A stretch of 16,189 nucleotides of DNA from Bacillota bacterium (lineage in GTDB: Bacteria > Bacillota > Clostridia > Christensenellales > UMGS416), in NCBI GenBank assembly GCA_023409755.1, contig JAEYRA010000150.1:1-16189 (forward strand). The letters are read 5' to 3'. Below the pieces are notes generated by a model. The model searched no databases. It was not told the DNA's origin and saw nothing but the letters and a program-made list of their open reading frames with translations. The position numbers and the translations under genes were made by a program. Shown piece by piece: positions 5,858 through 13,098 of the stretch (position 1 is its first letter; the number at the start of each line of letters is the position of its first letter).

Positions 5858-8800
5858 CATTTTAAAGAAGGCGTTTCCTGACAACTGGGAGTTCATCCGC
5901 ATCAAGCGGGTTCAATTGAAGCCAGCCGAGCGGCGATGGCAGGTCGTCTACAGCCTGCCGGCCCCCATGGAGCTGGACGATGGGCTGCTGGCCGGTCAAC
6001 TGACCGGGCAGCTCTCTTTTTTGCAGGATGTGGAGGTGCAGCGGGAGGTGCCCGCCAAGCTGGAGGATGCCTGCAGCGTGGAGACTCTGCGCCAGGCGGT
6101 GCAGCGCCGGCTGGAGGGTTCTCTGGCTGAGGCCATCGCCCGCTCGGAGTGGGAGCGCGAGGGGGAGTCCATCGTCGTCTATGCCGATGTGGCCCAAGCC
6201 AAGCCCGCCGAGCGCACCCTGCGCGACGCGGTGGCCGAGCTCACCGGCTTCCACCCGGTGGTTCGCATCAAGAAACCGAGGGAGACCGAACGCAGCGGCA
6301 TTCGCATCCTCTTGGGTGGCAAGGCCGTGGTGGGCGAACCCGTGCCTGTGGAGTCCTTGCACGAGGACATGGGCCCCGTCGTCATTGAGGGCGACGTGGT
6401 GAAGGCTGAGCGCAAGCCCACCAAGCGGGAGCGTAACGGCGAACCCCAGTCGGTGTTCCTCTTTAGCGTCACCGACTACACCAGCACCATCCCCTGTGTG
6501 CGGTTTGACATGGACACTGCCTGCAAGGAATTGGAGGAGGAGATCAAGCCCGGCGTGCGCCTGCGGGTGAAGGGCCAGTGCGAGCAGCGCTTCCGCACCA
6601 AGGGCGTGGCCGGGGAGGTCACCGCCGAGCTCAACATGCGCGTGCAGGAGATCACGGCGCTACCCCAGAAACTGCGGGAGGACACCGCCGCCGAGAAGCG
6701 GGTGGAGCTGCACCTGCACACCCAGATGAGCTCCATGGACGCGGTGCTGCCGCTGGACGCGGCCATCAAGACCGCCAAGCGCTGGGGCCACAAGGCCATC
6801 GCCATCACCGACCACGGTGTGGTGCAGGCCTTCCCCGAGGCCGTGGAGCTGGGTAAAAAGAACGGCGTCAAAATCCTGTTGGGCATGGAGGCGTACCTTG
6901 TCGCCGACGCCGCGGCCATCGTAACCGGCTCGACCGATGCCGGGCTGGATGGACCCTTTGTTGTGTTTGACCTGGAAACGACAGGCTTGGACCCGTACAG
7001 CGAGCGCATCACCGAGATCGGCGCCGTGCGGCTGGAGGGCGGCCATGTCGTCGATACCTTCAATACCTTTGTGAACCCCGGTCGGCCCATTCCGGCCAAC
7101 ATTGTCATTCTCACGGGCATCACCGACGACATGGTGCGCGATGCCCCTGGCGAGGCCGAGGCCCTGCGTCAGTTCCAGGCCTTTGCCGGCGACACGCTGC
7201 TGGCGGCACACAACGCGTCCTTTGACATGAGCTTTGTGCGCAGCCGCGGCGCGGCCTGCGGTTTGAACTTCCCCAACCCGGTGCTCGATACCCTGGCACT
7301 GTCGCGGGCGCTGTTCCCTGAGATGCGCCGCCACCGGCTGGACACGATGGCCAAGAAGCTGGGCGTGACTCTGGAAGGCCACCACCGCGCCGTCAACGAC
7401 GCCGAGGCCACCGGCACCATTCTCCAGCGCCTGTTGGGCATGGTGCAGCGCGACCACGGCGAGCGCAAGGTCGGCGAGCTCAACCACCTCTACGCCGGGG
7501 TGGGCGAGGGGCGCGACCACCACGCCACCATTCTGGTGCAGACGCAGGAGGGCTTGAAGAACCTCTACAAGCTTGTCTCCGCCGCCCATCTGGAGCATTT
7601 CCGCAGCCGTCCGCGCATTCCGCGGGCGCTGCTCACCCAGCACCGGGAGGGGCTGCTGGTGGGCTCGGCCTGCGAGGCGGGCGAGCTCTACCAGGCGCTG
7701 CTGGCCGGACGGGATGAGGACGCCGACCGCATCGCCCAGTTCTATGACTATCTGGAGATCATGCCCGACGGCAACAACCAGTTCCTGCTGCGCAGCGGCC
7801 AGGTGCGGGATGCCGAGGGCCTGCACGCCATCAGCCGGAAGATCATCGCCCTAGGGAAGAAGTACGACAAGCTGGTGGTGGCCACCGGCGACGCCCACTT
7901 CCTGGAGCCGCGGGACGAGTGCTACCGGCGTATCCTGCAGGCCGGGCAGGGCTACAACGACGCAGACCAGCAACCACCACTCTACTTCCGCACCACCGAC
8001 GAAATGCTCTCCGAGTTTGCCTGGCTGGGGGAGGAGGCCGCCCACGAGGTGGTGGTGACCAACCCCGCCGTCCTTGCCGACCGCATTGGCGAGGTGCAGG
8101 CTCTGCCGCCCTACATGCTCTACGCCCCCTCCGTCGATGGGGCTGAGGAGTTCATCGTGAGCGAAAGCTGGCGGCATGCCAAGGAGATTTACGGCGATGA
8201 CCTGCCGGACATCGTGCAGAAGCGGCTGGAGAAGGAGCTCGGCTCCATCACCAAGTATGGCTTCGCCGTGCTCTTCTGGATTGCGCAGGCACTGGTGAAG
8301 CGCAGCCTGGAGGACGGCTACCTCGTCGGTTCCCGCGGGTCGGTGGGTTCGTCCTTCGTGGCCACGATGACGGGCATCACCGAGGTCAACCCTCTGCCAC
8401 CCCACTACATCTGCCCCCATTGCAAGCACTCCGACTGGGAGGTGGATGCCCAGCAGCTGGGCTGTGGACCCGACCTGCCGGAGAAGGATTGCCCGGTGTG
8501 CGGCACGCGCTACAAGCGGGACGGCTACGACATCCCCTTCGAGGTGTTCCTTGGCTTTGAGGGCGACAAGGTGCCCGACATTGACCTGAACTTCTCAGGC
8601 GAGAACCAGCCTGTGATGCACAAGTTCACCGAGGAGCTTTTCGGCACCGGCAGTGTCTTCCGCGCCGGCACCATCGGCACCATCGCCGAGCGCACGGCCT
8701 ATGGCTATGTGCTCAAATATCTGGAGGAGCGCGGGCAGGCCGCCCCCACCGCCGAGGTGGAACGCCTGGCTGCCGGGTGCGTTGGCGTCAAGCGCACCAC

Positions 8801-10007
8801 CGGCCAGCACCCCGGCGGCATCATCATCGTGCCCAAGGAACGGGACGTCACCGACTTCACGCCCATCCAGCACCCGGCGGATGACAAGGACAGCGACATC
8901 ATCACCACCCACTTTGACTTCAACTCCCTGCATGACCGGCTGGTCAAGGTGGACATTCTGGGCCACGACGACCCGACCATGCTCAAGATGCTCAAGGACC
9001 TGACGGGCCTGGACCCGGTGACGATCTCCATTGACGACCCCGACACGATGGCGCTCTTCACCGGCACGGCCAGCCTGGGCGTCAAGGCCGATGAGATTGG
9101 CTGTGACGTGGGCACCTACGGCGTGCCGGAGTTCGGCACCAAGTTCGTGCAGGGGATGCTGGACGACACCCGCCCCACCACCGTGGCAGAACTCGTGCGC
9201 ATCTCGGGCCTCTCCCACGGCACTGACGTGTGGCTCAACAACGCCCAGGACCTGATCCTCAGCGGCACGACGACATTGAAGCAGGCCATCTGCACCCGCG
9301 ACGACATCATGCTCTCCCTCATCGCCCAGGGGGTGGCGCCCAAGATGTCCTTCGACATCATGGAGAGCGTGCGCAAGGGGAAGGGCCTGAAACCCGCCAT
9401 GGAGGATGCCATGCGGGCCTCCAACGTGCCGGAGTGGTTCATCGACTCCTGCAAGAAGATCAAGTACATGTTCCCCAAGGCCCATGCCGTGGCCTATGTC
9501 ACCATGGGCCTGCGGGTGGCCTACTACAAGGTGCACCACCCGCGGGAGTATTACGCCACCTACTACACCGTCCGTGCCGACGACTTCGACGCGGGGGTGA
9601 TGATGGGTGACTACGGGAAGATCCGCCAGGCGGTGCAGGAGCTGGACAGCAATGAGACCAAGCTGGCGGTGAAGGAAAAGAACCGCCTGACGATCCTGCA
9701 GATCGTGCTGGAGATGCTGGCCCGCGGCATCCAGTTCACCAACATTGACATCTACAAGTCCGACGCGGTCAAGTTCCTCATCACGGAGGAGGGCACGATT
9801 CGCCCGCCGCTCAACGCCCTGCCGGGCCTGGGGGAGAGCGCCGCCCGTAGCATCCTGGCCGCTCGCGACGAGCGCCCGTTCATCTCCGAGGAAGATCTGA
9901 AGGCCCGGGCGGGTATTTCCTCCGCCGTGATGGAGGTGCTGCGCCAGTTCCGGTGCCTGGAGGGTATCCCGAAGAGGAATCAGGTCTCGCTCTTTGATCT
10001 CATGTAG
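5835..10007 (+). CDS. polC: DNA polymerase III alpha subunit, PolC type
   Basis: Replicative DNA polymerase of Gram-positive bacteria, with its own proofreading exonuclease. The protein is 1390 residues, near the family's 1400-1450. In order: an N-terminal domain (about 1-170); an OB-fold (about 180-285, PVVIEGDVV onward); a PHP domain beginning VELHLHTQMSSMD (near 290) and split by a DEDDh exonuclease starting at VVFDLETTG (D379, E381) with HNASFD and HRAVNDAEAT further on; the GSRGSVGSSFVATMTG segment; a zinc knuckle (C860, C863, C886, C889, with C877 nearby); the polymerase active site PDIDLNFSGE (D915, D917); TGQHPGGIIIVP; and a C-terminal helix-hairpin-helix near LPGLGESAA. It ends QVSLFDLM, near a likely beta-clamp contact. 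Start chosen at ATG 5835 because MADLAVHDILKKAF fits the family and GGGGAGGA precedes it. It is the last gene of the block, and the hairpin at 10022 follows. Confidence 0.98.
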   Translation: MADLAVHDILKKAFPDNWEFIRIKRVQLKPAERRWQVVYSLPAPMELDDGLLAGQLTGQLSFLQDVEVQREVPAKLEDACSVETLRQAVQRRLEGSLAEAIARSEWEREGESIVVYADVAQAKPAERTLRDAVAELTGFHPVVRIKKPRETERSGIRILLGGKAVVGEPVPVESLHEDMGPVVIEGDVVKAERKPTKRERNGEPQSVFLFSVTDYTSTIPCVRFDMDTACKELEEEIKPGVRLRVKGQCEQRFRTKGVAGEVTAELNMRVQEITALPQKLREDTAAEKRVELHLHTQMSSMDAVLPLDAAIKTAKRWGHKAIAITDHGVVQAFPEAVELGKKNGVKILLGMEAYLVADAAAIVTGSTDAGLDGPFVVFDLETTGLDPYSERITEIGAVRLEGGHVVDTFNTFVNPGRPIPANIVILTGITDDMVRDAPGEAEALRQFQAFAGDTLLAAHNASFDMSFVRSRGAACGLNFPNPVLDTLALSRALFPEMRRHRLDTMAKKLGVTLEGHHRAVNDAEATGTILQRLLGMVQRDHGERKVGELNHLYAGVGEGRDHHATILVQTQEGLKNLYKLVSAAHLEHFRSRPRIPRALLTQHREGLLVGSACEAGELYQALLAGRDEDADRIAQFYDYLEIMPDGNNQFLLRSGQVRDAEGLHAISRKIIALGKKYDKLVVATGDAHFLEPRDECYRRILQAGQGYNDADQQPPLYFRTTDEMLSEFAWLGEEAAHEVVVTNPAVLADRIGEVQALPPYMLYAPSVDGAEEFIVSESWRHAKEIYGDDLPDIVQKRLEKELGSITKYGFAVLFWIAQALVKRSLEDGYLVGSRGSVGSSFVATMTGITEVNPLPPHYICPHCKHSDWEVDAQQLGCGPDLPEKDCPVCGTRYKRDGYDIPFEVFLGFEGDKVPDIDLNFSGENQPVMHKFTEELFGTGSVFRAGTIGTIAERTAYGYVLKYLEERGQAAPTAEVERLAAGCVGVKRTTGQHPGGIIIVPKERDVTDFTPIQHPADDKDSDIITTHFDFNSLHDRLVKVDILGHDDPTMLKMLKDLTGLDPVTISIDDPDTMALFTGTASLGVKADEIGCDVGTYGVPEFGTKFVQGMLDDTRPTTVAELVRISGLSHGTDVWLNNAQDLILSGTTTLKQAICTRDDIMLSLIAQGVAPKMSFDIMESVRKGKGLKPAMEDAMRASNVPEWFIDSCKKIKYMFPKAHAVAYVTMGLRVAYYKVHHPREYYATYYTVRADDFDAGVMMGDYGKIRQAVQELDSNETKLAVKEKNRLTILQIVLEMLARGIQFTNIDIYKSDAVKFLITEEGTIRPPLNALPGLGESAARSILAARDERPFISEEDLKARAGISSAVMEVLRQFRCLEGIPKRNQVSLFDLM

Positions 10008-10021
10008 TGATTGGGCAACGA

Positions 10022-10062
10022 AACGAAAGCAGTGAGGGCGTAACGTCTTCGCTGCTTTCGTT
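10022..10062 (+). terminator. Long hairpin ending the polC operon
   Basis: The 19-nt arm 10022-10040 (begins AACGAAAGCAG) pairs with 10044-10062 over its full length, with three G-T wobbles, leaving a 3-nt TAA loop. It starts 14 nt after the polC stop. The sequence after the stem (ATCTCGAC) lacks a real T-run, so termination may be imperfect, but position and stability make this the likely end of the transcript. Confidence 0.7.
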
Positions 10063-10121
10063 ATCTCGACAAAAATAGACATGCAATGAACATCACTACG
10101 TGGAAGGAAATGCGGAATTGG

Positions 10122-10130
10122 TGATATACT
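10122..10130 (+). promoter_or_regulatory. Extended -10 promoter of the lipoprotein gene
   Basis: TGATATACT matches the extended -10 form TG-n-TATAAT with one change. It lies 26 nt before the ATG at 10157, with ribosome-binding site GGAGG at 10146-10150. The -35 region is weak (TGGAAG at 10101-10106, 18-nt spacer), as is common when an extended -10 is present. It follows the terminator of the polC block, so it starts a new unit. Confidence 0.65.
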
Positions 10131-10156
10131 GCTTTTGAATATTTCGGAGGCGTGCT

Positions 10157-11737
10157 ATGAAAATACGGGCAGTCACCTCGCTGACGGCGCTCTGCGTATT
10201 GTGTTCCGGGCTCTTCGCTGGCTGCACCAAAGAGGAGGTTCCCCCTGAATTCCTGAATCAGGGTGAGATCCCGGTGAAGATGAGTGAACCGCTGGACTTG
10301 GGTGTGGTGCAGATGGTCTTCCCCGCTCGCTACAGTGACCCCAGCCAGCCCTCCTTCGACTATAAAGCACAGGAGCGGATTCTCACTCTTGTGGAAAATG
10401 CCATCGGTAGGGAGCGCAACATCCGGATGGAGATCGAACCGGTATACGCCAATGACTGGGACACAGTTGCGGAAATGGCTGCCGAGCTCTCCGCCGCTGG
10501 TGACCCGCCGGAAATCGTCGGAGGAGTGGATGCACTGGGTTCCGGCCAGGTTCAGCAGATGCCCGCGCCATTGGCACTGAACGATGCGATTGCGAAATAC
10601 GGCCCGAACCTTGCCAAGGTTCCCGCCCTACAGATGGAACCCTGCCGCATCGGTGATAGCGTGCTGAGCCTGCCGCTCATTTTCGAGAGAATCTATGTGC
10701 CGGCGCTGAACCGCAAGGCGATGGAGCAATACGGCTGGCAGGAGCCGGAGACGCTGGAAGACCTAACAGCCCTGTTGAAGCTGGCAAAGGACGCCGGCAT
10801 TCAGCCCATTATGGGGCTGCCTGAAGGCATGGTATCGCTTATGCTGCCGGAAACCGCACGGCCCGGCTACGCCCATCGCCAAGAGGACGGCTCTCTTCTG
10901 CCGCTCTGGCGCAGCGACCTCTTTCGGCAGGCGGTTGATCTCGTCAGGGGGTGGGTGGATGCCGGCTATTTCCCTAAACGTACCACGATGAGCGCGGATC
11001 ATCTGGATTATCTCTCGCAATCCAACTGGTTGTTGTCCTATATCAGTTCCTCCGCTGCCACAATCCCCGGCGCCGACCTCATTCCGCTCGCCCTGCCGGC
11101 AGGGCAGGGGTTTGTCTTCGGCGGGGTGGAGACGCTCACCGCCAGGGCCTTCCTATATGCCTGTGACAAACCGGAGGCGCTGGTGACCATGCTGGACTGG
11201 TCGCTGGCAAAGGGTGAAAACAGCAGGCTCTTGACGTTTGGGGAAGAGGGTACGGATTACAAACTCGTGAATGAGGACAGCGTGCAGCGTTTGTCGGAAC
11301 GCTTCGATTGGGTCACACAGTACTTCACATCTGGCTGGTACTATCCGCTGCCAATGGAAAACTGCGCAAACCCCGAATTGGCGACGGAAATCAACCGTGC
11401 GGCACTGGAAGCGCAGAAACTGCGCTCCTCTCAGGAGCAAGGGTTTGTGAGCCTGCCGCAAAACACCCGGCGGTACGCCAAGCCGGGCAGCGAACTTGCC
11501 AACGCCTGGGAGAGAGTGCCCGATGCCTGCGGGATTATTGCTCAAGTGCGCCTCATTGACGGCCTGGACTGGCAGGAGATGGAGCAGTCGCGCGGCTCCA
11601 AGCAAACTAGTCCTGTCAACTATTTATCCCTTCAGGAATACGACGAGGAAGCGGCTCCGTACCTCAAGCTTCTGAAGGCCTGGCTGGACGGCGGGTACGA
11701 CCCGCTTGCGGACATGGTGACGGCGGGAGCGAAGTAG
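10157..11737 (+). CDS. Orphan extracellular solute-binding lipoprotein
   Basis: Probable substrate-binding lipoprotein of a carbohydrate-type ABC importer (family 1 solute-binding proteins, LipO/YtcQ-like group). The 526-residue protein has a basic start, a hydrophobic signal segment and a lipobox ending L-F-A-G-C with the lipidated Cys at 23, so it should be anchored outside the membrane. Supporting features are the alternation of IVGGVDAL, APLALNDAIAKYGPN and YVPALNRKAMEQYGW, typical of two-lobed binding proteins, and the FGEEGTDYKLV segment (residues 361-371), which recalls the G-x-E-G-x-x-Y motif of that group. No permease or ATPase gene is nearby, and it has its own promoter and terminator, so it either serves a transporter encoded elsewhere or acts as a sensor. 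The ligand cannot be told from sequence. Family assignment fairly sure, role inferred. Confidence 0.85.
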   Translation: MKIRAVTSLTALCVLCSGLFAGCTKEEVPPEFLNQGEIPVKMSEPLDLGVVQMVFPARYSDPSQPSFDYKAQERILTLVENAIGRERNIRMEIEPVYANDWDTVAEMAAELSAAGDPPEIVGGVDALGSGQVQQMPAPLALNDAIAKYGPNLAKVPALQMEPCRIGDSVLSLPLIFERIYVPALNRKAMEQYGWQEPETLEDLTALLKLAKDAGIQPIMGLPEGMVSLMLPETARPGYAHRQEDGSLLPLWRSDLFRQAVDLVRGWVDAGYFPKRTTMSADHLDYLSQSNWLLSYISSSAATIPGADLIPLALPAGQGFVFGGVETLTARAFLYACDKPEALVTMLDWSLAKGENSRLLTFGEEGTDYKLVNEDSVQRLSERFDWVTQYFTSGWYYPLPMENCANPELATEINRAALEAQKLRSSQEQGFVSLPQNTRRYAKPGSELANAWERVPDACGIIAQVRLIDGLDWQEMEQSRGSKQTSPVNYLSLQEYDEEAAPYLKLLKAWLDGGYDPLADMVTAGAK

Positions 11738-11762
11738 GGGCATCCACGCAGAGAGCACAAGC

Positions 11763-11792
11763 GGCGGAGGGTCATCGGGCCCTCCGCCTTTT
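11763..11792 (+). terminator. Intrinsic terminator of the lipoprotein gene
   Basis: The 9-nt arm GGCGGAGGG (11763-11771) pairs perfectly with CCCTCCGCC (11780-11788) around an 8-nt loop, followed by TTTT. It begins 25 nt after the stop codon. This is the cleanest rho-independent terminator in the window and makes the lipoprotein gene monocistronic. Confidence 0.9.
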
Positions 11793-11836
11793 CAGTAACC
11801 AAGGATGGGCGATACCGTTGATTTGACAGGCCTTCC

Positions 11837-11865
11837 TTGTATTCGTATGTGCGCTTGGGTATAAT
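11837..11865 (+). promoter_or_regulatory. Sigma-A-type promoter of the DUF2461-nitroreductase pair
   Basis: Consensus -10 TATAAT (11860-11865) with TTGTAT (11837-11842) as the -35 at a 17-nt spacer. A perfect TTGACA at 11823-11828 is 31 nt from the -10 and too far to serve it. Transcription would begin near 11872, which rules out the ATG at 11837 as the start of the downstream gene. Confidence 0.75.
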
Positions 11866-11890
11866 TGATAGGATCGAAAGGGGAGAACAC

Positions 11891-12556
11891 ATGGCGTTTG
11901 CAGGCATCCCTGCCGAGGGCTTTCAGTTTCTGCTGGAGATTCGGTTCAACAACAACCGCGAATGGTACCAAGCCAACCGGGAACGGTTCAACCGGTGCCT
12001 GCGCGACCCGTTGTACGCCATGGCGACGGAGCTGGCGCAGACCGCACAGACCATCGACCCGGCCATCGACGGCCGCCCCCACCGCATTGTGGCACGCATC
12101 TACCGTGACGCCCGCCGCGCCCGGGGGGAGTTCTTCCGCGACCATCTATGGCTGAGCTTCAAGCCCGTCGACCGCACGGTTAGCGCTGGCGTCAGCTTCT
12201 ATTTCTTCCTCGATCCGGAGCAGATCGGTTGGGGTATGGGCTTCTACGAGCAAAAGGTGGAGCAGATGAACGACTTTCGCGCGCGCATTGACGCCCAACC
12301 CACGCTCTTCCACAGCATCGCCACCGACCCGGCGTTGGCGCCTTACGCCCTTTTGGGGGAGGATTACGCCCGCCCCAAGAAGGCCGGCCTTGACCCGGCC
12401 GTCGCCCGGTGGTACAACAAGAAAACCTTTTGGCTGGAATACACCGAGCCGGTCAGCCAGGCGGCCTTCGCGCCCGAACTCATCGAGCGCGTGCGGCAGG
12501 GCATGGTGGCGACCGGCCGGCTCTATCGATTCATCAACGGCATGGAGGTGCAATGA
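11891..12556 (+). CDS. DUF2461 family protein
   Basis: Conserved bacterial family of unknown function (DUF2461, also TIGR02453). The 221-residue protein has the family's N-terminal F-x-F-L-L-E-I-R-x-N-N-N-R-E-W-Y pattern (about residues 11-26), a helical stretch, then the R-I-V-A-R-I-Y-R-D-A-R-R motif and a following F-F-R-D-H-L-W-L-S-F segment. No signal peptide or membrane helix is seen, so it should be cytoplasmic. Start at ATG 11891 is set by GGGGAG just upstream (11880-11885) and by the promoter, whose -10 lies downstream of the alternative ATG at 11837. The nitroreductase gene starts 1 nt after the stop. Family assignment rests on remembered motif patterns. No function is proposed. Confidence 0.85.
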   Translation: MAFAGIPAEGFQFLLEIRFNNNREWYQANRERFNRCLRDPLYAMATELAQTAQTIDPAIDGRPHRIVARIYRDARRARGEFFRDHLWLSFKPVDRTVSAGVSFYFFLDPEQIGWGMGFYEQKVEQMNDFRARIDAQPTLFHSIATDPALAPYALLGEDYARPKKAGLDPAVARWYNKKTFWLEYTEPVSQAAFAPELIERVRQGMVATGRLYRFINGMEVQ

Positions 12557-12557
12557 C

Positions 12558-13055
12558 ATGACACTCTATGAAACGCTGGACGCCCGCCGCACCGTGCGCA
12601 GCTTCCAAACCGATCCCATCCCGCGCGCGACGCTGGAGAAACTGGTGGCCTACGCCGCTAAGGGCCCGACGGGCTGCAACGATCAGGGTTGGGTGTTTGT
12701 GGTGGTGGACGATCTTGCCACCAAGGCCAAGGTGGCCGGTATCACCCAGTGGGGCAAGTTCATTGCCCAAGCCGGCGCGTGCATCGCCATCTTCTGTGAC
12801 AAGGAAGCCACCTGCGTGCTGGAGGATTGCTCGGTGGCGGCGGAGAACATCCTCCTGGCTGCCACGGCCGAAGGCTTAGCCGGCTGCTGGGTCGGCTCCT
12901 ACCGCAACGAGAACACCGAGCCGGTGGGCAAGCTCCTGGGCTGCCCGGAAACCCATGAGCTCATCGCGCTCATCGCCGTGGGCAAGCCCACGGAGATTCC
13001 GCCCTCGCCGCCCAAGAAGCCGCTCGAAGAGATTCTTCGCTGGAACCAGTTCTAA
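12558..13055 (+). CDS. Nitroreductase family flavoprotein (short form)
   Basis: FMN-dependent oxidoreductase of the nitroreductase fold; the physiological substrate is unknown. The 165-residue protein is short for the family but has its main features: the N-terminal R-R-T-V-R-S-F phosphate-binding segment, GPTGCNDQGWVFVVV in the first FMN-contacting strand, the long C-x-L-E-D-C-S-V-A-A-E-N-I-L-L-A-A helix followed by G-L-A-G-C-W-V-G, and a C-terminal G-K-P-T-E-I-P strand ahead of a PPKKPLEE tail. It contains seven cysteines; the C-x-x-E-D-C arrangement is common in such proteins and does not by itself prove a metal or cluster site. Start chosen at ATG 12558 with GGAGGT 8 nt upstream, inside the end of the DUF2461 gene. 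The frame is open back to 12288, but that part is a shadow of DUF2461. Confidence 0.9.
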   Translation: MTLYETLDARRTVRSFQTDPIPRATLEKLVAYAAKGPTGCNDQGWVFVVVDDLATKAKVAGITQWGKFIAQAGACIAIFCDKEATCVLEDCSVAAENILLAATAEGLAGCWVGSYRNENTEPVGKLLGCPETHELIALIAVGKPTEIPPSPPKKPLEEILRWNQF

Positions 13056-13060
13056 GGCTG

Positions 13061-13086
13061 TATACTAACACGGCTCCGGCCGTTTT
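13061..13086 (+). promoter_or_regulatory. Possible promoter and small hairpin before tkt
   Basis: TATACT (13061-13066), the same hexamer as the lipoprotein promoter, is followed by a 5-bp hairpin (ACGGC 13070-13074 with GCCGT 13079-13083) and TTT. Read as a promoter, transcription would start near 13072, inside the hairpin; read as a weak terminator, the hairpin ends the nitroreductase transcript. No clear -35 is visible. Which reading is right cannot be decided by eye. Confidence 0.35.
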
Positions 13087-13098
13087 ACGGAGGTACTT

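Noticed and set aside
11823..11828. Perfect TTGACA as the -35 of the DUF2461 promoter
   Set aside because: It is 31 nt from the TATAAT box, far beyond the usual 16-18 nt; TTGTAT at 11837 has the right spacing.
12618..12925. Fe-S cluster site in the Cys-rich nitroreductase
   Set aside because: The cysteines are spread out and do not form a ferredoxin-like C-x-x-C-x-x-C pattern; the C-x-L-E-D-C helix is usual for this flavoprotein group.
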